Source: Chitinophaga pinensis
GTDB taxonomy: Bacteria > Bacteroidota > Bacteroidia > UKL13-3
Reading direction: 5' to 3'
NCBI GenBank assembly: GCA_945860865.1
Contig: CAMARW010000001.1
Coordinates: 62,001-126,000 of the forward strand
DNA length: 64,000 nt
Shown here one piece after another: positions 8,845-18,486 of the stretch. Numbering within the stretch: the first letter of the stretch is position 1; each line of letters begins with the position of its first letter. The notes under the pieces were generated by a model that was not told where the DNA came from, made no database searches, and worked only from the letters and a program-made list of their open reading frames with translations. Both the position numbers and the translations under genes were made by a program.

Positions 8845-11223
8845 TTAAAATTTAAAATTGTAGGTAACAGAAGGCACAAAAGTAAATAAGTACCATTTGT
8901 ATATTACAGGCACATTATCAAGTGTATCGTAGCTTAGGGTAAAAGCATTTTTTCGTCCGTACAGGTTATAAAGTGAAAACACCCAATCGCTTTCATTTTT
9001 GTATATTTTACCCGGTTTTTTCTTTCTGGATAGGGTTAGCGATATATCTGCTCGGTGATAAGCAGGGAACCTAGCATTGTTTCTGGCACCGTAAAAGATG
9101 GAGGGTTGGGTGTTACCAAACAACTGATATTTTTGGGTTGCTTGGGTAAAAGCCTCTCCGGTAGCATAAATAAAGTTTCCAGAAACACTTACCCGTTCAG
9201 TTATTTGTTGGTTTAAAACGAAGGTTAAATAATGGGTTCTATCAAACCTAAAATCATACCACTCTTTGTTGTTTACATTGTTGGCTTGGCGCTCGCTTTT
9301 AGAAATGGTATAACCAATCCAACCTGTTGTGTTACCCGTTTGTTTGCGCACAAAAAGCTCTAATCCATAGGCCCTTCCTTGGCCCGCAACAATTTGTCCT
9401 TCAATGGCCTCATTAAACTGAATATCTGCACCGTCTCTGAGCTCCAGGGTATTGCTCATTTTTTTGTAATATACCTCAGCAGAAAACTCAATCGTATTCT
9501 CCCTAAAATTTTTAAAATAACCCAATGCTACTTGATCGGCCATTTGGGGCTTTATATAGTTATCAGTGGGTGTCCAAAATTCTTGTCCGGTAGAAGCAGT
9601 TATATTTTGAATAAGGTGCATGTATTGAAACATACGGTTGTAAGAAGCTTTAATAGAACTACTTGAGTTCAATAAATAACTCAAATTAAGTCTGGGTTCA
9701 AACCCAAAATTGGTATTATATATTTCCCCACTTTGGTAGTTGGTGTAGGGGTTGTTGGGGTCTATTTTACTTTCCTTTACAAATCCATTTTCCAAGAAAG
9801 TTGGGTTTCCATTTACGTAATTTATGCTTCGGCCTGAACCAACATTAGAGAATACAGAAATACGTGCACCATATTCTGTGCTAAACCTGCTACCAAATTT
9901 ATAAGAATGGGTAGCGTAAAAATCTTGTTGTATGGCTCGTTTTTTTGGTAAAACATCGGTGGCAAAAAATGAATTACTGGTAATAGGATCAATCCTACCT
10001 GGTAAGAAAACGAAATTGTTTAGTTTTAGTCCGAATTTAAAATTGCTTTTAGTCGATACAAAATAGCTGGCATCTACTTTGAGATTTAAATCGTCTATGT
10101 AATTGCTTCTTCTAAAGTTTAGGTTATCGCTGATGTTAATATCAAAATTATAGGAGTACCTGCTGTAAACCAAACTGGTATTTACAAAAAACTTGCTGTT
10201 AACAACGTGATTCCAGCGCAGGGTGCCGGTACTATTGCCCCAACCAAATCCGGCAAAACCAGAGAAACCCAGCACATCTCGGCCGAAGTAACCAGATAAA
10301 TAGAGTTTATTTTTATCGTTTAGCGTATAATTTAACTTCAGATTTAAATCGCCAAAATAGGCCTTAACGCCATCTAATTGGGAAGAAACTGGGAAGAACA
10401 CATCGAAATAACTTCTTCTGCCAGATATTAAAAAAGACGATTTATCTTTAATAATAGGTGCTTCTATGGTAAGGCGCGAAGAAAGCACGCCAATTCCGCC
10501 CGAAACACCCAATTTTTTGCTGTTTCCATCTTTCATGTGTACATCTAATACACTGGCAAGTCGGCCGCCAAATTGAGCAGGAATTCCGCCTTTATAAATT
10601 TCAAAATCTTTGATAGCATCGCCGTTAAACGTAGAGAAAAAGCCTAAAACATGAGAGGGATTATAAACTACGGCTTCATCTAATTGCACCAGGTTATGGT
10701 CTATGTTTCCGCCGCGTACAATAAAATTGGTACTTCCATCGCCAGCTGCCTGCACGCCGGGTAATAGCTGAATGGCTTTGATGATATCTACTTCACCCAA
10801 AAGAATTGGGATTTTCTTTACCTGCTTCACATCTATTTTAACCACGCTCATTTTATTTTGGGTAACATTATCGCTGTTCACCCTATCCGATTTAATAAGC
10901 ACCTCTTTGAGTTGTTTTTTAGATTCGCTTAGTTCAATGTTTAAGCTTAGGTTCTTGCTCAGGTTAATGGTTTTCTTTTGCACATCGAAGCCAATATAAG
11001 AAAACTCAACTTCGTAGGTACCAGCGGGCAAAGTAAGCGAGTAAAATCCGTAAGCATTGGTTGCGGTACCTGTTTTTAAATCTGGCACAGCAATGCTACC
11101 GCCAATGAGCTCTTCTCCATTTTTAGCATCGGTTAGTTTTCCGCTAAGGGTAAATTTTTGTTGTGCGCATAAAAAATTGTTTAAAATTAATGAGAACGCA
11201 AGTAGAACTGAAATTTTTTTCAC
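8845..11223 (-). CDS. TonB-dependent receptor with CarboxypepD_reg-like domain
   Basis: Outer membrane active transporter of about 792 residues. Order: signal peptide ending at FLCAQ, carboxypeptidase-regulatory-like domain (TLSGKLTDAKNGEELIGG through SYIGFDVQKK), plug domain (LGEVDIIKAIQLLPGVQA, TNFIVRGGNIDHNLVQLD, FGGRLASVLDV) and a 22-strand-type barrel ending in VTYNFKF. I use the GTG at 11223, which gives a normal M-K-K-I signal peptide; a second GTG at 11250 would add nine unusual residues. Substrate unknown; the DUF4249 gene downstream is the only context clue. Confidence 0.88.
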   Translation of the reverse strand: MKKISVLLAFSLILNNFLCAQQKFTLSGKLTDAKNGEELIGGSIAVPDLKTGTATNAYGFYSLTLPAGTYEVEFSYIGFDVQKKTINLSKNLSLNIELSESKKQLKEVLIKSDRVNSDNVTQNKMSVVKIDVKQVKKIPILLGEVDIIKAIQLLPGVQAAGDGSTNFIVRGGNIDHNLVQLDEAVVYNPSHVLGFFSTFNGDAIKDFEIYKGGIPAQFGGRLASVLDVHMKDGNSKKLGVSGGIGVLSSRLTIEAPIIKDKSSFLISGRRSYFDVFFPVSSQLDGVKAYFGDLNLKLNYTLNDKNKLYLSGYFGRDVLGFSGFAGFGWGNSTGTLRWNHVVNSKFFVNTSLVYSRYSYNFDINISDNLNFRRSNYIDDLNLKVDASYFVSTKSNFKFGLKLNNFVFLPGRIDPITSNSFFATDVLPKKRAIQQDFYATHSYKFGSRFSTEYGARISVFSNVGSGRSINYVNGNPTFLENGFVKESKIDPNNPYTNYQSGEIYNTNFGFEPRLNLSYLLNSSSSIKASYNRMFQYMHLIQNITASTGQEFWTPTDNYIKPQMADQVALGYFKNFRENTIEFSAEVYYKKMSNTLELRDGADIQFNEAIEGQIVAGQGRAYGLELFVRKQTGNTTGWIGYTISKSERQANNVNNKEWYDFRFDRTHYLTFVLNQQITERVSVSGNFIYATGEAFTQATQKYQLFGNTQPSIFYGARNNARFPAYHRADISLTLSRKKKPGKIYKNESDWVFSLYNLYGRKNAFTLSYDTLDNVPVIYKWYLFTFVPSVTYNFKF

Positions 11224-11320
11224 AGGGTAAAATTGAATTAATAAGTGCACGAATTTAAGCTGTAATAGTGTGACTTATAAATTTAACTACAAAAAAATAA
11301 AATTGTTTGAAAAGGGGGAT

Positions 11321-13021
11321 TTAATTAGTCTTTGTTTGGTTAAGCAAACTATGTTTTTTACCAAACGAAAAATAGATAAGCAAACCAAAAACCAGCCAAA
11401 TTCCAAAGCCCACCCAATTGCTTAAACCAAGCTCTGTCATGAGGTAAAAGTTACTACACAAACCTAAAACGGGTATGAGTGAATAATTGCGTAAATAGCT
11501 AAAAACGGCCATTCCTATTGATAAAATCAAGAACGAAAGCAGCGGTAGTTGTTGAAAGAAATGGTTAAATTGAAAAAACGCTAAAAATGCTTCTGTTTGG
11601 AAAAAGGCAAGCGAGGCAATACCCAATACAAAAATAAAGGGAACATAATATTTACCGTTTATATAAGGTACTCTAAAGCCGGTGTGGTATTCGCTGTTAT
11701 GGCTTTCCATTCTAATTACACCCGCATTTACCAGAATAAAAGCAAACAAGGTGCCTATGCTAGATAGGTCTGTAACCTCTTTTAGGTTCATAAATAGAGC
11801 GGGTATGGCCACTAAAATTCCGGTTATAATGGTAGCAAACCAAGGTGTTTTGTATTTGGGATGAATAGCACTAAATTTTTTAGGTAGCAATCCGTCTCTG
11901 CTCATGCTCATCCAAATTCTGGGCTGTCCGTTTTGAAAAACGAGCAATACGCTAGCCATGGCTATAACAGCCGAAACGGCCACAATGCCATGCATCCAAG
12001 GCAGGTTTACTTTTTCAAAAACAAAGGCTAATGGATCGCCTACGCCCAGTTCTTTATAGCTTACCATGCCGGTTAAAATAAGGGCAATAGCTATGTATAA
12101 AACGGTGCAAATTATGAGCGAAGCAATCATGCTGCGAGGTAAATCTTTGCGGGGGTTTTTGCATTCTTCTGCGGTGGTTGCCAGTGCATCAAAGCCAATA
12201 TAGGCAAAAAACACTGAGGATACACCTTTTAAAATACCGCTTAAACCGTTTGGGGCAAACGGACTCCAATTATTTGGATTTACATAAAAGGCGCCCACTA
12301 CAATAACCATTACCACCACTAACAACTTTATGCCAACCATAATATTTGAGGCATTTTTAGTTTCTTTAACACCCCTATAAATAAGTATGGTAATGGCCAC
12401 AACTACTGCTAGTGCAGGTAAATCTAAAATTATTTTAAATCCCATTAAGCTGGGTGCATTTAGCCAAGCGTTATAAGCTTCTTGCTGAATTGAACTGAGT
12501 GCAGCACCATTTTGCAAAAGTTGGGTTGCCTCTGTAAAACCTCTTTGTGCGGAAAGGTAATCCATTCCATAATATTCGGGAATTATCCAGCCTAAGCCAG
12601 CCATAAGGCCTGTAAAATAATCGCTCCAACTAATGGCCACAACAATGTTCCCAATAGCATATTCTACAATTAGCGCCCAACCAATAATCCAGGCAATAAC
12701 TTCCCCAAAAGCGGCATAAGCGTATGTATATGCACTTCCACTGATGGGAATAACCGAAGCAAATTCTGCGTAGGCCATGGCAGAGAACCCGCAAGCGATG
12801 GCTGTAAATATAAATAGCGTAACTACTGCTGGTCCGCCATTAAAACTAGCATTGCCAATGGTACTAAAAATGCCTGCACCTATAATGGCTGCAATGCCCA
12901 TAGCAGTAAGGTCTCTAAAGCCTAGGGTTTTGCTTAATTGGTGCCCATTATCTTCAGCCTGTTTGTGTTCGGCTAAAATGCGGGTTATGGTTTTTCTGCG
13001 GAATATGTTGTTTAAAGACAA
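11321..13021 (-). CDS. APC-family amino acid permease
   Basis: Inner-membrane transporter of 566 residues with about 12-14 membrane spans. The GFRDLTAMGIAAIIGAGIFSTIG block is the TM1 motif of the amino acid-polyamine-organocation family, and FFAYIGFDALATTAEECKNP plus the P-R-x-L-P-R motif are typical of the cationic amino acid transporter branch. An insert of about 45 residues (YYGMDYLSAQRG and following) between spans 3 and 4 is seen in related proteins of this phylum. The start is a TTG; there is no ATG until residue 41, well inside the first span. A good promoter lies just upstream. Confidence 0.85.
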   Translation of the reverse strand: MSLNNIFRRKTITRILAEHKQAEDNGHQLSKTLGFRDLTAMGIAAIIGAGIFSTIGNASFNGGPAVVTLFIFTAIACGFSAMAYAEFASVIPISGSAYTYAYAAFGEVIAWIIGWALIVEYAIGNIVVAISWSDYFTGLMAGLGWIIPEYYGMDYLSAQRGFTEATQLLQNGAALSSIQQEAYNAWLNAPSLMGFKIILDLPALAVVVAITILIYRGVKETKNASNIMVGIKLLVVVMVIVVGAFYVNPNNWSPFAPNGLSGILKGVSSVFFAYIGFDALATTAEECKNPRKDLPRSMIASLIICTVLYIAIALILTGMVSYKELGVGDPLAFVFEKVNLPWMHGIVAVSAVIAMASVLLVFQNGQPRIWMSMSRDGLLPKKFSAIHPKYKTPWFATIITGILVAIPALFMNLKEVTDLSSIGTLFAFILVNAGVIRMESHNSEYHTGFRVPYINGKYYVPFIFVLGIASLAFFQTEAFLAFFQFNHFFQQLPLLSFLILSIGMAVFSYLRNYSLIPVLGLCSNFYLMTELGLSNWVGFGIWLVFGLLIYFSFGKKHSLLNQTKTN

Positions 13022-13037
13022 GGCAATTGCGTTTGTT

Positions 13038-13045
13038 CAAACCTA
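13038..13045 (-). promoter_or_regulatory. Promoter of the amino acid permease gene
   Basis: Minus-strand TAGGTTTG matches TAnnTTTG, and a TTG (complement at 13066-13068) lies 20 bp upstream, the ideal spacing. The predicted transcript starts about 12-15 nt before the TTG start codon, which supports that start. Confidence 0.6.
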
Positions 13046-13076
13046 AGGTATGAGAATTAAATATGCAAGAGCTAAA

Positions 13077-13643
13077 CTAAACATGCGTTTCTATGTAATC
13101 TATTAATGCGTGTATGCATTTGATGTGAATTTCTTGCGCTCTATCTGCGTATGGGCTGTGTGGAGCTCTAATTTCAATATCGCAGAGGCTGGCCATTTGG
13201 CCACCATCTTTGCCGCTTAGGGCCACAATTTTCATTCCTTTTTGGCGGGCGGTTTCCATGGCTTTAATAACATTTTTGCTATTGCCGCTTGTAGAGATTG
13301 CCAACAAAACATCACCTGCATTGCCTAGTGCCTCTAAGTAGCGACTAAACACAAAATCGTAACCATAATCGTTACCAACACAGGCAATATGACTGGCATC
13401 GCTGATAGAAATGGCCGGTATGGCTTTTCTATCATGGCGGTATTTGCCTGTGAGTTCTTCGGCAAAATGCATGGCATCGCACATGCTACCACCGTTACCG
13501 CAGCTAATTATTTTATGTCCGTTTTTTACGGCCTCTACCATTAATTTTCCGGCATTTTCTATGGCCAAAAAATTGGTTTCATTGTTTATAAATTGTGCAA
13601 GTACATCTTGCGCTTCTCTAAAATGAGATTGAATAGTACTCAT
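13077..13643 (-). CDS. gmhA: D-sedoheptulose-7-phosphate isomerase
   Basis: Cytoplasmic SIS-domain isomerase that makes D-glycero-D-manno-heptose 7-phosphate, the first step towards lipopolysaccharide heptose. Conserved stretches are [24 protein letters not shown] (written here in parts: [18 protein letters not shown]), [29 protein letters not shown], and the C-terminal [12 protein letters not shown] with the catalytic histidine. The chosen ATG at 13643 starts 4 bp after the dsbD stop and gives 188 residues, the family's normal length; ATGs further upstream lie inside dsbD. Confidence 0.93.
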   Translation of the reverse strand: MSTIQSHFREAQDVLAQFINNETNFLAIENAGKLMVEAVKNGHKIISCGNGGSMCDAMHFAEELTGKYRHDRKAIPAISISDASHIACVGNDYGYDFVFSRYLEALGNAGDVLLAISTSGNSKNVIKAMETARQKGMKIVALSGKDGGQMASLCDIEIRAPHSPYADRAQEIHIKCIHALIDYIETHV

Positions 13644-13647
13644 GTTA

Positions 13648-15762
13648 TTATTGGGCATTTTGGGCGGTAAAATTTTGTTTTCCGGCATCTAAAAATTTCA
13701 CAAAGTTTGCCACTTTTAAATCGTAGGCTTTTGGTTCGGCCAATACTTTTTCGTTGGCGTCTATAAGCACATAATAGGGTTGCGCATTGGCTTTGTATCT
13801 GCTAATTTGTAAATCTGCATTTTGCTTGCCAATGGTTTTCTTTTCTTTACCATCATAGGTGCTGGTATACCATTCGTTGGCGGGCAACTCTGTTTTATCG
13901 TCAACGTATAATGCTAGCACTACATAATCGTTGTGCAGGCGATTTAATACCTCGGTATCAGACCATACATTGGCTTCCATTTCGCGGCAGTTTACGCAAC
14001 CATGGCCTGTAAAATCTATAAAGATGGGTTTGTTTACTTTCTTAGCGTAGGCTAAGGCTTGTTTGTAATCGAAAAAGCCATTTAACTCATGCGGCAAATG
14101 AAACAAGTTATTGAACCTCACTTCGCCCAAATCGCTTTTTGATTGTGTGTGGTTTTGGTTCGAACCGCCCTTTGATTTGCTTAAATCAAAATCTAGGGTT
14201 TCTTGTGGAGGCAGATAGCCCGATAAAGCTTTAAGCGGTGCACCAAATAAGCCGGGTAATAAGTATAAAACAAAGGTAAAAGTAGTAATGGCAAGCACCA
14301 AGCGCGGCACGCTTAGGTAAGGAATATCGCTATCGTGACTAAACTTTAATTTGCCCAATAAGTACATGCCTAATAAGAAGAAAATAACTATCCAAATGCC
14401 AATATATACTTCGCGGTCTAACAATCCCCAGTGGTAGGTTTGGTCTGGAATAGATAAAAATTTGAAGGCAAAAGCCAATTCTAAAAACCCTAACACTACT
14501 TTTACAGAGTTGAGCCAACCGCCAGATTTTGGCAGGTTTTGAATCCATGATGGGAAAATGGCAAACAAGGTAAAAGGTGCTGCCAAGCCAGCGCCAAATG
14601 CGGCCATACCCAATAGGGGTTTCACAAAATTTCCGCCTACTGCTTCAATTAATAAAGAACCCACTATGGGTCCGGTGCAGCTAAACGAAACCAAAACAAG
14701 GGTAAAAGCCATAAAGAAAATGCCCATAAAATTACCCATACTGCTTTTAGAATCTACCGAGTTTACAAATTTGTGTGGTAACGTAATTTCGAACATTCCC
14801 AAGAATGAAGCGGCAAAAACGATAAAAATAACAAAGAACAAAACATTAGGCACCCAGTGTGTGCTGAGCCAATTTCCAAAATCTGCACCTAAACCGAAGA
14901 AGGCAAAAACCAATCCTAAAGAAGCGTAAATACCTACAATGCTTAATCCAAATCCGAATGCACGTTTAAGCGCGAGGGAGCGGGTTTCGCTGCGTTTGGT
15001 AAAGAAAGTAACTGTCATGGGGAGCATAGGAAACACGCAAGGTGTAATAACAGCAACTAAGCCACCTAAGAAGGCAAATATTAAGAAAGCTAACATACCT
15101 TCTTGTTTACCCCCCGAAACATCGCCGCCGTAATCTACTGAAGCGCTGGCTGCGCTATCGGCTGTATAAATGCTCGCCTCTGGTTTTACAGGCACTTCTG
15201 CTGGGGCAGGCACATTTTCTGGCGCTGCAGGTTCTGTCTTTTCTGGCTGAACCGAGGCTGCGTTTTCTTTAGATGCGCCTAACACCTTAAATTTGTTTGA
15301 GAAATCAAAATCGGTATCAAAAAGCACGCACATACCAGTAATTTGAGAGCAAATTTGATATTCAACATTGAGTTTTATTTGCGGCTTGGCTTGTAAAATT
15401 TTTACTTTTTGCCTAAACTCTGCTACTCCTTCGAAGGTAGAAACTTCGCCTCCAAAAACATCATCAAAATGTTTGTGACTGCCTACTGGCTTTACCTTTC
15501 CTACAAGCTGGTAACTTGGGTGTTTGGCAAATTCAAAATGGGCTACCACCGGACCCACATCTTCGCTAAAATCGGAAGAATACATGTACCAATCTTTTTG
15601 GATTTTGGTACGTATAATGAGTTCTATTTCATCACCTATTTTTACTTCTGCTTGGCTGGTTTTGCTTTCCCAGCTGGGTTTTTGTTGTATTTGTGCCCAG
15701 CCTAGTAAAGGATATAAACCCAGTAAAATAAAGAGTGCAGCGGTATTTTTTATAGTATGCAT
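13648..15762 (-). CDS. dsbD: Thiol:disulfide interchange protein DsbD
   Basis: Inner-membrane electron carrier that moves reducing power from cytoplasmic thioredoxin to the periplasm. Order in the 704 residues: signal peptide (ends GWAQ), N-terminal immunoglobulin-like periplasmic domain (to about 190), a proline/alanine-rich linker, eight membrane spans with the conserved [16 protein letters not shown] and [11 protein letters not shown] cysteine segments, and a C-terminal thioredoxin domain with GHGCVNC near residue 590. It is adjacent to gmhA, probably only by chance co-transcription. Probable substrates are cytochrome c maturation factors and periplasmic thiol proteins. Confidence 0.92.
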   Translation of the reverse strand: MHTIKNTAALFILLGLYPLLGWAQIQQKPSWESKTSQAEVKIGDEIELIIRTKIQKDWYMYSSDFSEDVGPVVAHFEFAKHPSYQLVGKVKPVGSHKHFDDVFGGEVSTFEGVAEFRQKVKILQAKPQIKLNVEYQICSQITGMCVLFDTDFDFSNKFKVLGASKENAASVQPEKTEPAAPENVPAPAEVPVKPEASIYTADSAASASVDYGGDVSGGKQEGMLAFLIFAFLGGLVAVITPCVFPMLPMTVTFFTKRSETRSLALKRAFGFGLSIVGIYASLGLVFAFFGLGADFGNWLSTHWVPNVLFFVIFIVFAASFLGMFEITLPHKFVNSVDSKSSMGNFMGIFFMAFTLVLVSFSCTGPIVGSLLIEAVGGNFVKPLLGMAAFGAGLAAPFTLFAIFPSWIQNLPKSGGWLNSVKVVLGFLELAFAFKFLSIPDQTYHWGLLDREVYIGIWIVIFFLLGMYLLGKLKFSHDSDIPYLSVPRLVLAITTFTFVLYLLPGLFGAPLKALSGYLPPQETLDFDLSKSKGGSNQNHTQSKSDLGEVRFNNLFHLPHELNGFFDYKQALAYAKKVNKPIFIDFTGHGCVNCREMEANVWSDTEVLNRLHNDYVVLALYVDDKTELPANEWYTSTYDGKEKKTIGKQNADLQISRYKANAQPYYVLIDANEKVLAEPKAYDLKVANFVKFLDAGKQNFTAQNAQ

Positions 15763-15915
15763 AGTTTAATTTTAAAAGCACTAAACGATTACATTTAGGG
15801 CTTTAGCCTTAATAAGTTGTTAAAATTCTTAAGTTGCGAATTTAGGGTTTGCTTAGGATAAAGCAAGTAACTCTGGTTACGGAAGGATTTTTTGGTGCTT
15901 GGTTGATTGTTTTTT

Positions 15916-15944
15916 GTCCATAGTCCATGGACCATAGACCATAG
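15916..15944. repeat. Heptamer tandem array around a CCATGG palindrome
   Basis: Four head-to-tail heptamers of the form [AT]CCAT[AG]G (TCCATAG, TCCATGG, ACCATAG, ACCATAG) form an imperfect palindrome centred on CCATGG and flanked on both sides by TTTTTTG. It lies in the 230-bp gap between dsbD and the decayed ppk2 gene. Function unknown. Confidence 0.5.
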
Positions 15945-15995
15945 TTTTTTGTCAATTAGGACCTTTAGGACGGTTTGTCTGAACTTTAAACCTAT

Positions 15996-16711
15996 TTAGA
16001 TTTCTTTTTTTGCGAGTAAATCTTTGTACATGTCGATGTCTTTTTTGATGTCATCGTTTAGCGGGGGTTCCTTAATATCTGTGAGCTTAACCAGTTGTTG
16101 GTATAAAATTTTGGCTACTAGTAATCGAGCCATATTTTTGTCATCGGCGGGTATAATATACCAGGGTGCTTCTTTGGTGTGGGTTTTATTGATGGCTTCT
16201 TCGTAGCAATTCATGTAATCATCCCAGCGTTTTCTTTGTACCAAATCGCCTAGCGAAAACTTCCAATTATGACTTTCCTTTTCTAACCTACGTAGCAGCC
16301 TTTTCCTTTGTTCTTCTTTGCTTAAGTTTAAAAAGAATTTAAAAACAAGTGTTCCGTTTTGGTGGATATGGCTTTTGAAATTATTTATTTGGGTGAACCT
16401 ATTCTCCCAAAATTCTTGTGAAATATCAGATTCGCTTGTTATGTTTGGCAAATTCTCGTTTAGAATATAGCTAGGATTTACGCGTGTTACCAGCACATTC
16501 TCGTAATGACTTCTATTAAAAACCGCAAATTTTCCGCGTTCGGGCAGTGTCCATTCCCTGCAAACAGACTAAAATTGCATATTTATTATGCGCGTACATG
16601 GTGTCTTGAATGGCACTTAATTTTTCGCTTATCTGCTGTAATTCCTCTTTTATTGCTGCCTTACTAAGGTTGGTGCTTATGTGTGTTTCTGCTGCTGTTT
16701 ATATTTTTCAT
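15996..16711 (-). pseudogene. Decayed polyphosphate kinase 2 family gene
   Basis: The C-terminal 167 codons (16496-15996) are intact and clearly PPK2: FNRSHYENVLVTRVNP, LSKEEQRKRLLRRLEKE, NWKF, APWYIIPADDK. Upstream the frame continues to ERGKFAVFNRSHY, but directly before that the sequence jumps to another frame that encodes SEKLSAIQDTMYAHNKYAIL and VCLQGMDTA. The Walker A GKDS and about 40 following residues are missing; the junction lies at a short CTGCC that could belong to either side. The N-terminus is also broken: ATG 16711 gives only MKNINSSRNTHKHQP before a stop. Family proteins are about 270-300 residues and need Walker A to bind nucleotide, so the gene should be inactive. Confidence 0.85.
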
Positions 16712-16716
16712 TTTTT

Positions 16717-16730
16717 CGGTTCGAACCAAT
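16717..16730 (-). promoter_or_regulatory. Palindromic leader motif before the ppk2 remnant
   Basis: Minus strand reads ATTGGTTCGAACCG, containing the 10-bp palindrome GGTTCGAACC, 6 nt before the ATG. Nearly the same word precedes the nucleotidyltransferase gene (20254-20267), and a variant precedes the Fe-S operon (28950-28965). Confidence 0.4.
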
Positions 16731-16926
16731 TTTTTAATACTAGCAAGGTAGTTAAATGTTTGAATATAGGTTGGTGAGGTAATTTTTTAATAAATATGCC
16801 ATATTTGGTCTGGTATCTAGTTACCAGCAACATGCTATTTTGAATATAAATCTATACAACTCTGTTTTATTGTGGGCAAAGCTATATGGGTAAACAAGCG
16901 TTAAAGCCTACTTTTGTTTAATTATC

Positions 16927-18378
16927 ATGAGAAAACTGCTTATTATATTTTCTATATTGTTTAGTAGCCTGCAAGTTTTGGCTCAAACAGATTCTGTTGT
17001 TGTAGTAACAAAAATGACAGTGGTTCAATACATTAATCAATATAGCGCTTTTGCTGTAGACGAGATGTACAGAAGTAAAATTCCGGCTTCTATTACTTTG
17101 GCTCAGGGTATATTGGAGAGCGGTAATGGCAATAGTAGACTGGCTAGAGAGGCCAACAACCATTTTGGTATTAAGTGTAAAAATACTTGGACGGGCAAAA
17201 CAATGTATGAAGATGATGATGCACCGCAGGAATGTTTTAGAAAGTATGATGCTGCCATTGACAGTTACCGGGATCATTCTAATTTTCTTATGAAAAATAC
17301 CCGTTATGCCTTTTTGTTTGATTTGGAGCCTACCGATTATAAATCATGGGCGCATGGGTTAAAAAAAGCGGGTTACGCTACCAATCCGCAATATGCAGAT
17401 TTATTAATTACTTTTATTGAACGTCATAAGTTAGATAGATTTGATGGCACTAAATTGAGCGAGGAAGAAGACAGAGAGCTAAAAGAAGAAAAGGCTGAGA
17501 TTGTAAAGAGTTATGGTAAAGAGTTTGAAAATAATGGTGTACCAGCTATTAGGGCTAAAAAGGGTGAAAGTTTTGCCCAAATTGCTTTAGATTATGATAT
17601 CAAAGTATACCAACTCTATCGCTTTAATGATTTAACCAAAGAAATTAATTGCAAAGAGGGTGATACCATTTACCTAAAGGCCAAAAAAACCAAAACAGAT
17701 TCTTTGTACCATACTGTTGCTGTTGGTCAAACCCTATTTTGGATCAGCCAGAGATATGCTATTAGGTTAGATAAATTGTTGGAGAGAAATTTATTAAAGG
17801 ATGGTCAGGAGCCTGCTGCTGGCGAACAAATATACTTGAGAAACAAACGGGATATTGCCCCCAAATTATTTGCTCCTGTTTCGTATGAAGTGGTTATTGC
17901 CCCGCCAGTTAAACAAGACTCTGTATTAATTGATACTTTGTATAACCAAAAAGTGTATGACAACGTTAAGGTTAATATTGAAACCCAAAAGCCTGTTGAA
18001 ACTGATGTAATAGATAGTTTGCATGAATTTAAAGAAAATTTGAGCTTCTTTCATACCGTTCAAGCGGGAGAAACCTTATATAGCATTGGTAAAAAATACA
18101 GCGTAAGGGTAGATGCTATTCAATATATAAACTTATTGGATGGTCAAAGCATTGCAGTAGGACAGCGATTAATTATTAATCCAGCTATTACTAGTGCAGA
18201 TACCAAAGACCCACAATCTACTCCGGGTTTGCATATAGTTAGGCAAGGTGAAACGCTGTTTTCTATAGCCAAGCAATACGGACTAAAAACGGGTGATATT
18301 ATGGCAACAAACGACCTAAGTACCGACCAAGTTGTTATTGGTCAAAAATTAGTGATTGTAAAACCTGTACAGAAATAG
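16927..18378 (+). CDS. Secreted glucosaminidase with LysM repeats
   Basis: Peptidoglycan hydrolase acting in the periplasm or at the cell surface. The 483 residues start with a signal peptide (ends VLAQ), followed by an N-acetylglucosaminidase domain of the FlgJ/mannosyl-glycoprotein endo-beta-N-acetylglucosaminidase type (residues 35-175: ITLAQGILESGNGNS, ANNHFGIKC, GTKL). Four LysM-like repeats follow at about 205-255, 263-310, 375-425 and 435-480; the last two have the clear TVQAGETLYSIGKKY / IVRQGETLFSIAKQY signature, the first two are more diverged. It probably cleaves the glycan during growth or division. TACTTTTG at 16909-16916 may be its -7 box. Confidence 0.88.
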   Translation: MRKLLIIFSILFSSLQVLAQTDSVVVVTKMTVVQYINQYSAFAVDEMYRSKIPASITLAQGILESGNGNSRLAREANNHFGIKCKNTWTGKTMYEDDDAPQECFRKYDAAIDSYRDHSNFLMKNTRYAFLFDLEPTDYKSWAHGLKKAGYATNPQYADLLITFIERHKLDRFDGTKLSEEEDRELKEEKAEIVKSYGKEFENNGVPAIRAKKGESFAQIALDYDIKVYQLYRFNDLTKEINCKEGDTIYLKAKKTKTDSLYHTVAVGQTLFWISQRYAIRLDKLLERNLLKDGQEPAAGEQIYLRNKRDIAPKLFAPVSYEVVIAPPVKQDSVLIDTLYNQKVYDNVKVNIETQKPVETDVIDSLHEFKENLSFFHTVQAGETLYSIGKKYSVRVDAIQYINLLDGQSIAVGQRLIINPAITSADTKDPQSTPGLHIVRQGETLFSIAKQYGLKTGDIMATNDLSTDQVVIGQKLVIVKPVQK

Positions 18379-18471
18379 TTTTTTGGTTTAAGGCTAATGC
18401 AACTGTTTTTGGTTTTTTTACATCAATTAATTTTGTAAACTTGTAAATACTTTTGGTTTAGCTTAAAAGAA

Positions 18472-18479
18472 TAAATTTG
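18472..18479 (+). promoter_or_regulatory. Possible -7 box before the T9SS cargo gene
   Basis: TAAATTTG matches TAnnTTTG and ends 7 nt before the ATG at 18487, so the leader would be only a few bases. The -33 element is not well placed (nearest TTG 16 bp upstream). Confidence 0.35.
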
Positions 18480-18486
18480 AAATAGA

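Noticed and set aside
14157-14169. GGTTCGAACC palindrome inside dsbD and again near 62036 in the TauE gene
   Set aside because: Both are in coding sequence and encode the same residues (Gly-Ser-Asn-Gln), so they can be explained by codon use and were not counted as leader motifs.
14558-14929. Plus-strand open frame of 123 codons opposite dsbD
   Set aside because: Antisense to a conserved membrane domain, strongly biased composition, no family resemblance.
15996-16496. Intact short PPK2 enzyme starting at the GTG at 16496
   Set aside because: This frame lacks Walker A and the first half of the fold, and the upstream DNA still encodes the decayed N-terminal half.
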